A stretch of DNA of 64,000 bases, from the NCBI GenBank assembly GCA_037367355.1, contig CM074700.1, forward strand, positions 1,054,001-1,118,000, read 5' to 3'. Positions 57,285-64,000 of the stretch are shown here, piece by piece. The translations under genes and the position numbers were made by a program. The number at the start of each line of letters is the position of its first letter. Positions within the stretch are counted from its first letter, which is position 1. Below the pieces are notes generated by a model that saw only the letters and a program-made list of their open reading frames with translations, was not told the DNA's origin and did no database searches. The DNA is from Neoscytalidium dimidiatum (lineage: Eukaryota; Ascomycota; Dothideomycetes; Botryosphaeriales; Botryosphaeriaceae).

Positions 57285-57983
57285 CAGGGGTCGCAACAAA
57301 CAAACCAAGCAAACAGTTTTCGCTATAGCATAGCGCAAACCAACACCAATTCAGTTAACTGCCAAGACGGGCTAAGCAATCAGTTTTAGAAAAATAATAA
57401 GTAAAATTAATAGTTCTCATTAACTGATAGGCGAAGACGCGTCGCGCACGCGTAAAAGATATAAGAATTTACTGTAGGAACGTATTGAACGTCCCTACGT
57501 ACCTTAAAAACAGGATAAGAGGCAAGGGTTATAGGAAAGGGGCCTAGTGAGTTCACGATATATTTTATGGTGTTGAGCTTTAGCGTGCCTATTCTAGGCT
57601 AGTATGACTATAAGTAGTCTAGCATATACCAAATTAGGCTTAGCACACCCGAAGTGCCTGGCACCTTAGGCGACGGGGTATTATAATGTACTTAACAACT
57701 ACAACACTATAGAAATTACCCTTTTAGGACGTATATACGTTCTAGAACCCGCACTAGAGTATGCTCCAGAGCGTGTATAAGAGCCGCACTAACCCTATTA
57801 GGGTAAAAAGAGCCTCAACACCATGCTAAGCATCGTGAAGTAGTTACGCTTATTAAGTGCGTATATAACAGTTACTCGTTTGCTAAAATCTAGCAATTCA
57901 GTCGAGTCAGGCATTCCTCCTCCTCATACTAATCAGTCTAGTTTTCAGGAAACAATCGCTATAACGGTTTAATGCGACCCCTG
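57285..57983. mobile_element. Non-autonomous hAT element (MITE-like)
   Basis: This 699-bp insert has perfect 11-bp terminal inverted repeats, CAGGGGTCGCA on the left and TGCGACCCCTG on the right, and an 8-bp target duplication. CAGGGG-type ends and 8-bp duplications are characteristic of the hAT superfamily. No reading frame of useful length is present, so it needs a transposase supplied elsewhere. It is more AT-rich than the gene it entered, but it retains CA and TG dinucleotides, so it has not been hit by RIP as the copia element was. Confidence 0.88.
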
Positions 57984-57991
57984 GCGGAAGG
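57984..57991. repeat. Right 8-bp target duplication (GCGGAAGG)
   Basis: Exact copy of 57277-57284, abutting the right inverted repeat of the hAT element. Confidence 0.88.
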
Positions 57992-58389
57992 CGAGCGCCC
58001 GGAAGGCCTCGTCCGCGGTGGGCGGGTAAGGTCGAGAAGTCCGGGTAGCCGCGGACGCCGCCGCCGCTGCCGTAGGGCAGCGGCAGGTAGGGCGCCTCGC
58101 CCGGGAGGTCGGTGGCGACGGCGCAGTGGCCGTGGGAGGCCAGCTCGGACAGGTGGGCGGTGTAGGCCGAGGCCGGCAGGCCGGCGCCCGGGGTGAAGAC
58201 CAGGGTCGCGTGGGGGGAGGTGCCGTTGCCGAAGGCCGGGTCGGTGCCGAGGAGGGTGGGTGCTTGGAACTGGAGGCGCGTTGTCAGGCGGGAGAGGGAG
58301 CCGGGGGTCAGGCCGATGGTGGATTCGAAGATGTCGGAACTGATGGGGTCGAGGTAGGGGACCGTGGTGTTGGGGATTTGGCGAGTAGG

Positions 58390-58602
58390 AGTTGAAAAGA
58401 CCCCCGTAGGGAAGATGAGATTCCGTTGCTTGATCCTGCTAGCCAGTCCCAAGCTCTGCTTAAGTAGGTATCGCCAGCTAGTGAACTAGCTAGAACTATC
58501 TAGATGTAAAACAGTCTCTACAAAGGAGAAAACAGCAAACGCCTGATCAAACAGTCAAACAATAGGCAACCAGCTTGCCCGGATGTGCAAGCATATTCAA
58601 CT
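58390..58602. mobile_element. 213-bp insertion with 5-bp target duplication (MITE or solo LTR)
   Basis: The segment starts AGTTGAA and ends TTCAACT, a 7-bp inverted repeat, and is flanked by GTAGG at 58385-58389 and 58603-58607. Removing it with one flank joins the hydrolase frame perfectly across YPT and RQIP. It has no GT...AG ends at these borders, so it is not an intron. A 5-bp duplication and short inverted ends suit a solo LTR, but the ends are not TG...CA. A small DNA element is the alternative. Confidence 0.65.
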
Positions 58603-58775
58603 GTAGGGTAGTAGATGGTCAGAAGCATGAAGGTGCCTGGCTCGGTGGGGTCGTTCGGGGTCGTATGGTTGAAGATGTGCTGTGTGTAGCCGACATGGTA
58701 AGGTCCGGTCGGGTCCCAGAGAGAGATTGCACTCGCGAGCCACGAGTTTGCAAGGATGAGGAAAGGAAGCCGCAT

Positions 58776-59823
58776 CTTGGAGGGTTTCTGCACGGGGCCG
58801 TGGGTTGCAGGTGCCAATTCGATGGCAGGGGGGAAACAAGTTTAAATTTGCGTGCCTGCGAGGATGGCAGCCTGCATTCGAATCCTTCTTCTGTCCCGTG
58901 AATGCCTCTCAAACGCCATTGTGCCGGTCAAAAGCTTTTTTGAGGGGTAGCGGGATCTTTTGTTGTCCCACCTGCCGGATCTGTGTAGCTTCCGTGCGAT
59001 AGTGCTTACGGTGGCTGTCAGTTCTCTCTCCGCAATCCTTCGATCCCTATATTACCTGCGCGGTGTGCACCACAAGATATCTTCCAAACTATGTATTCAA
59101 CTGCTCGCGTCGCCAGCAGCCTTTTAGATATATGAGAGTCGGTATGAGGGATTTTCGTCGCTACACTGAATGATCATTGCCAACAGTGACAAGAGAATAC
59201 TGACCTGTGCAAATAAACTTGAGCGTAATTTAAGTACTAGAGGCTGTGGGAGACGGATATCTCTCAAACTCTTGTCCCATATTCAGAGTATCCTGGAACA
59301 CAGAGACAAGCGCAAGCAACTATTGATGTAAAGCTTAAATGACCGGCATACTACTATACAGGACAGCGAGACATCTCTCAAAGTAGATTATTGAAGAGGA
59401 GAACCGATCCGCACATGGAACCCCTCGGTCTTGGTCACCTTCTTGTTGTTCGTTCGCCGCATTTGCACTAAGACAATCCATTCCACCATTGCCGTTGGAC
59501 GATTAAGCAAGATTAGCATCTGGCGGATTGTCAATACTCCAAATCAATAGCAGCCTTTTCAACCTTGCGTCGGGAATCGTATGGTGAAATAATAAGAAGA
59601 AATTGCTGAATGCTTACCAATGTTCCTGTCGCCTCTTCGGCATTATTATGGCACCGAGCGCGCCGCATCTCGGAACCTCGGAGGCCTGCCCAGGAATCTA
59701 TAACAGTATTAGCCTTTGACCTTGTGTATATCGGTATCGGTCGGATTCCGCGACTGACCGAAATTATCCGAGACTGCCCGGTGAGGTGGATTTAGCCCTG
59801 AACACGCCAGAAGGAACACCATG
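58776..59823. other. Intergenic region upstream of the hydrolase pseudogene
   Basis: Moderately AT-rich sequence without supported genes. The left part was presumably the promoter of the hydrolase. The frame at 59610-59795 is short and without a domain. Confidence 0.4.
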
Positions 59824-60009
59824 TCATTCTTTCTTATCCACAGCGACCATAGCATTGGTTTTCCCAAAGAAGGATTGACGGAGGTATTGGATAAGGGTGA
59901 AAACAAGAACAAGGAGCCAGATACAGTGAACGAAAATTATTTCCTTCGGAACGTCATCGGGATCATTTGAGATAGTGTGGGAATTGAGGGCAGTAGGTTT
60001 CTGATCCAT
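59824..60009 (-). CDS. Possible 61-aa single-pass membrane protein
   Basis: A short open frame encodes a polar N-terminus (MDQKPTALNSHTISNDPDD), one strongly hydrophobic segment (about residues 25-43, IIFVHCIWLLVLVFTLIQYL) and a basic/polar tail ending KKE. Codon choice is mixed, with many C-ending codons as in neighbouring genes. No homologue is recognised, no promoter element was identified, and it could be one exon of a longer gene. It was kept because its composition resembles a real small membrane protein. Confidence 0.35.
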   Translation of the reverse strand: MDQKPTALNSHTISNDPDDVPKEIIFVHCIWLLVLVFTLIQYLRQSFFGKTNAMVAVDKKE

Positions 60010-61080
60010 GTTTAAAGAGACCGAAAGGATTTTTCTTCGCCTGTCCTGGGCATTTTTGTTCCCATGGAAAAGATGCCTTTATACTCCTAGCCTACGCCTT
60101 CGCGAGTCATCGTTGTCATTTCAACAGTTACTGTGAACGGACAAGCTCAAGCCAATAGGAAGGACGTGGAATGTCTGACATTCTCTCCGCATGGTCTCAT
60201 TCTCCGTATTTTTAGAGCTTCACCGAGGTGAGTGTTAGTGCTTCTCCTAACATGATTCTCGTTTGGTGGCTCGTGTCAAATGGGTCAAGCGTTGCCGCGG
60301 CCTCCCCTTGAAGGATCGCTTGGCATCGGTGGAGGCAGCGTTACGCGGCCGGCGTTATTGAAGGGTTGCCGGTGCAGATCTGCCAAGACTGGGATTTGTT
60401 AGTCGGAGCACTACCTGATGACCTGACTCAATGCGATTGACTTGTGAGCTTGTGGATGATGTCTTTAGAAGCAGTCAATGGTGCTCCTCAGTCCCATCAC
60501 GTTTGAGGACGAAAGCAAATGAGTCAACATTAACTTATTTTCGAGGACCCGGGAGAAGCTACGTAACAACACGCAGCTCAAGCCGGCTATAAATTCAACT
60601 AAGTGGAAGTGCGTGAGTGTAGAACAGACCGGGGCTCATATTCTCGGATGCTAGATTTCCGACGGAACGGGTAAGTGCGCGAGCAAAATACAGCCCCGAG
60701 ACTCCCCGAGAAGTCTTGATAGCTATACCTAAAGTATCAAGTAGTCCGAATGAAGGTAAATTATGCGCGCACCACGTGCGGAGAGGAAAATCAGGGGTCC
60801 TTTGCAATAAAAGTATGTTTCTTTTCACTTAGCCCACTGTCCACAATTGACTTTAAGAGAGCATATCTACTAGTCGCCGCCGTAAGGATTTCAGCGGGGG
60901 AAGCAGGCAGGAATCAGTCAGTCTGGCCATTCCAACTACCAGGACGATATGAGAGTCTCGGTACAATTCTTTCACTAATAATGTCTTCATCCTCCACATT
61001 ATGATGCATTGATATTAAATATGTGAAAGAACCAGTTCTTAACCACGTAGAGCACTCTTTAAGGCCTCTGTGAGCAAACA
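60010..61080. other. Intergenic region without a recognised gene
   Basis: Nothing beyond short frames (77-84 codons) without domains is visible. No inverted repeats or target duplications were found. Confidence 0.4.
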
Positions 61081-62536
61081 TCATTTGCTGAGACTCACAA
61101 TTTCTTCAACGTACTCATGCACCAGCCTGGCCACAGACTGGCTATCGCATTGATCTAGTTGGAGGTCAGCGGGGTTACGACGCCAATGGTCAGTCAGGCT
61201 GGAGTGGCGAATTGCACTGAAAAGATCGGCAGGCTAGGTTGGGATTTGTGAGGAATATGTGGAATCTATCACTTACTCGCGAAGAAATAATCAGGGAGTT
61301 GCGACTTGTGGATCCCGGCCACCAGCTCCAGTCGGCTTCGGCCCCGCCCTATAGCAGAGTGGCTATCACTCTGGCCGAATAACATGTATGTTGGAGGATA
61401 ACTGGTAGAGTTGGAGTAGATCACTGCATCGTCCCACCGGCCACTCTTCTGATCCTCCATTTGATTTCGCCACAGAGCGCTTTCATATGGCCGTTCAGTC
61501 AGCAAACAGGCTCAGTTCTATCACAAAGTCATAGCGCTCTAACCTCAGTGTCGCGGGCTTGCAATTAGGGGGGTGATGATCTCCCAGCAGATCTTGTTTC
61601 AGGATGCTACGAGAGCTGGCACTTACAGGGCTTGGTAAATTCCCCACTTGCTTCCTATCAGCTCGCTGGTAACCTTGGAAGAATCGTCAGAGAGGCCAGT
61701 GGTTGCGCGAAGTAGCCCCTTGACGATCTGCGAGGGCACGAGAAAGAGGAGACATTTGGCTGCAGCATGCACGAATGACGCTGAAGTTGACAGAGCGGAG
61801 AGCTAAGAGCGGTTATTTAAGCGAGACGTAAACATTTCACGGGAAAGGAGGGCCCTGCTGCAAGCAGCGGCGCCACGCTCAGCTCCGCTCTGAAACGGTA
61901 TTTCCGATCAGGTCTGGGCCAGGCCGGGCGAGAGGGTAGCCGACTCGCAACCCCACTGCATTCCTCTCATACACAAGTGTCAGAAAGGAGAAAACTCACC
62001 ACTGCCTGAAATATGGTCCCAGCGAACGTCTTCACAGGTACGGAGGGAAACAAGCAAACTGCCCCAACGACATCGAACAAGCCTCTTGACGGGCCAGGAC
62101 GATCCATTTGCCACCTCTTGATCAACTCCAGAGCAATATAGGCGCCCGAACGATGACCAACCAGGATAACTTTAGGTCGGAAACCATGCTGCCACTCCTC
62201 ATTTAGCGCATCTGCACGTTCGCACAGTGCCTTCTCCAAGCTTTCGATCCCAGCAGCGATTTCCGAGGTCGAATGAAGCTTGCCTGATGCAGGCTCTTCA
62301 TCTACAGCGCGTATACTACGACCGAAGACCTCAAAGTGAGCCGTTACGGGCAAGGACAAACCTGTGTTAAGGGAAGCATGCAAGGTGGAGAGGAACGTTC
62401 TGTAATACTCGACAGGACCGGGGTTTCCAGGGATAAAGAAGACGAGGTAATATTCCCTAGCGACGGCCTCTTTGTCAATGGAGGCGCCTAACGTCGGCGA
62501 AGTGATTTGAATATATGCAGGGAGTGGCATGGTCAT
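61081..62536 (-). CDS. Diverged lipid-droplet-associated hydrolase (LDAH/DUF2305-like)
   Basis: I read four exons: 62536-62000, 61802-61627, 61479-61273 and 61216-61081, totalling 351 aa. LDAH features are the opening VFFIPGNPGPVEYYRTFLSTL, PVTAHFEVFG, and KVILVGHRSGAYIALELI. They also include FVHAAAKCLLFLVPSQIVKG after the first splice, GSKWGIYQAL, and YMLFGQSDS. LDAH proteins are alpha/beta hydrolases that act on lipid droplets. Here the nucleophile elbow is GHRSG instead of GHSxG, and the late FGxxDxW motif has lost its Trp. The last donor is uncertain: the stronger gtaagt at 61276 would end the protein after seven further codons, while gtgata at 61272 keeps a long conserved-looking tail (VARLVHEYVEEIV). 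The protein may be inactive or redirected in function. Confidence 0.6.
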
Positions 62537-64000
62537 GATCTGGAAATCGATATGCAGAGTAGGATCGAAGTTGTTTCAATGGTATGGATGAACGGAAGTC
62601 CAAGCTCAGGCTAGTATGCCGCTTATATACGACAACTGGGAGTGTAATGGTTGTCGGTCACGTTCAGAGACATGAAGTGTAAATGATCACATTTCACTCC
62701 AATCTTTTCTCCACACAGCATGCAGGTGACATCAGAAATTGGGAACAGGCATCGATATCGGGCTTAGCCAAACGGATTATATGCATGTTCAATGACTGAA
62801 AGTGGCTAACCGTTGACTAAGAATGCTATAGCGGAGGCGGAAACGGCTCCGGTCGACGGCTAGGCAAACACAGAAAACCTCGTACGTCACTGATACCCAT
62901 CGACGAACAAATTCCAATCAAAGGGCACAGTTGAGTAGCATATATAGGCCGAGTCGCATCTAGAATATCTGTGCGCGGTCGGATTGGAGACATGGTGTCG
63001 TCATAGGGACGGCGCACTTCACGCCCAGGTATCTCCAAGGTGGTTCATGGCCTGCAATGGCGGCATTCTGTTGCATAAGTAAGTTCATGAAGGAAGATCC
63101 AAATCAGTCTGATGGTCCCCGTAGGACACACGTATGTAGTATCCGCAGCTTAGAGGTATGACTTATAACTCTAAGGTCGTTTCGGGAGGCGTGGAGGGTT
63201 AATCAAAAAAAAATTTTGGATACAATGGTCTACGGGAGAAAGAATGAACCCGAATGGTCCAATAGCGCTGTCGGAAAACGCCATTAGCTGATGCACTTTC
63301 TTGTAGTAATCATTCGACAGCTAGTTTTGTCAGTCCTCGCTAATATATGCCATCACTCTCACCCCATCTAGGATTATATAATCGTCATGTTGCTTTAAAC
63401 TCCGGGAGAGGTTGCTAGGAAAAGCATTGGAAAGTGCCATAGCCGCATCAGAGTATCTGAAATAGAGATATCACATGCTGCAAAAGAATGAAGCCGCATG
63501 ACAGCAACACCTAGCCGTCCGGCAAGGCATCCTGTATGGCTTGTGAAACGGGTGAAACGTGAACGGACCTGGCTCCGGTGAACGTGTATACTAGCCCGAC
63601 CCAAGCGAGCTTTAGAGAGAGCGTGCAATCGCGTTGGACACGTGGCATGCTGCAAGGAAGTCAACGATATGGAGAGCAAGTCTTGGGTGCAAATGCGACT
63701 AAGGTCGCCATAGCCCTGCAGCCACCACCGCCAGGGACGATCTCATGCACATCATCTCTCGATCTATTCTATCCTCGTTTGTAAAGCACTGCGACTGGCT
63801 TCTGCTCGAGTTTCTGAGCCAGCCATTTGCTGAATCCCTCACCTTACAATTGTGTTCATGCACTCTCAGCAGCCTCGCTTATATATCCGGGCCGTCTCGC
63901 GATGACACAGCAGCCATGCCGCATCAAAGAGGTATAACCCAGGCATTAATTTCCTAAGGCTCTGGCCACCACACTTCAATGACGGACAACTGCAAGACCG
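62537..64000. other. Terminal region without a recognised gene
   Basis: The left end holds the promoter of the LDAH-like gene. Frames of 63-94 codons on both strands show no domain, signal peptide or plausible splicing to each other. An A-run occurs at about 63205-63214. A gene starting beyond the window could have its leader here. Confidence 0.4.

Larger units (their letters stand above)
56629..58775 (-). pseudogene. PAF-acetylhydrolase-like secreted hydrolase, broken by two insertions and a frameshift
   Basis: The minus-strand gene begins at 58775 with a signal peptide (MRLPFLILANSWLASA) and LWDPTGPYHVGYTQHIFNHT. It continues after an insertion (58390-58607) with RQIPNTTVPYLDP, LVFTPGAGLPASAYTAHLSE and GYPDFST. 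After a second insertion (57285-57991) it continues with ASDIRAA, FDVFGHSGGGA (nucleophile Ser in GHSGG) and HWYFND-type sequence, ending at 56629. One extra base near 58028-58029 shifts the frame. Removing the inserts with one copy of each target duplication, plus that single base, leaves 1221 nt, exactly 407 codons and no intron. The fold is an alpha/beta hydrolase of the PAF-AH/lipase type. The disabling events look recent because the rest of the frame is clean. Confidence 0.8.

Noticed and set aside
58390..58602. Reading the 213-bp segment as an intron
   Set aside because: The in-frame borders lack GT and AG. The 5-bp duplication and inverted ends fit an insertion better.

Overview
The window is nuclear DNA of a filamentous ascomycete (Pezizomycotina). 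Genes are interrupted by short introns of about 45-200 bp with GT-AG ends. Typical fungal families are present (Zn2Cys6 regulator, Dal5-type permease, Ste50, 2EXR and DUF3433 proteins, CBM18 wall protein). A copia-type retrotransposon carries the transition-only damage of repeat-induced point mutation (RIP). Class Dothideomycetes is a guess from overall gene style and is not shown by the sequence.

Layout: (1) 1-11 kb, housekeeping and signalling: CDC48 ATPase (+), a Sus1/ENY2-type protein (-), a Ste50-type SAM/RA adaptor (+) and a 2EXR-domain protein (+). (2) 11.5-26 kb, a metabolic block: a 5-oxoprolinase (-) divergent from a Dal5-family permease (+) across a promoter with seven HGATAR sites, then a cytochrome P450 (-), a Zn2Cys6 regulator (-) and an FSP1/AMID-type FAD oxidoreductase (+). 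(3) 26.6-35.7 kb, a dead DUF3433 membrane-protein gene split by a 6.1-kb Ty1/copia LTR element that is heavily mutated by RIP. Its 208-bp LTRs and 5-bp target duplication are still readable. (4) 36.5-46.4 kb, surface and secreted proteins: an aquaglyceroporin with a long charged tail, a cysteine-rich single-pass membrane protein, a CBM18 GPI-type protein with a 9-nt microexon, and a secreted S41 peptidase. (5) 47-52 kb, a possible catabolic trio: CaiB/BaiF CoA-transferase (-), an L-carnitine dehydrogenase-like enzyme (+) and a YWTD beta-propeller (+). (6) 52.4-64 kb: a small Ser/Thr-rich secreted protein, a pepsin-type aspartic protease, a PAF-acetylhydrolase-like gene broken by two separate insertions and a frameshift, a possible 61-aa membrane protein, and a diverged LDAH-type hydrolase. 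The last 1.4 kb has no gene I can support.

The most informative observations are the sharply bounded RIP tract, whose two edges fall inside the two LTRs; the hydrolase pseudogene, whose two insertions can be dated relative to an intact reading frame by their target duplications; and the microexon plus GC-AG intron in the chitin-binding protein. All exon models were made by eye from splice consensus, frame continuity and family similarity.
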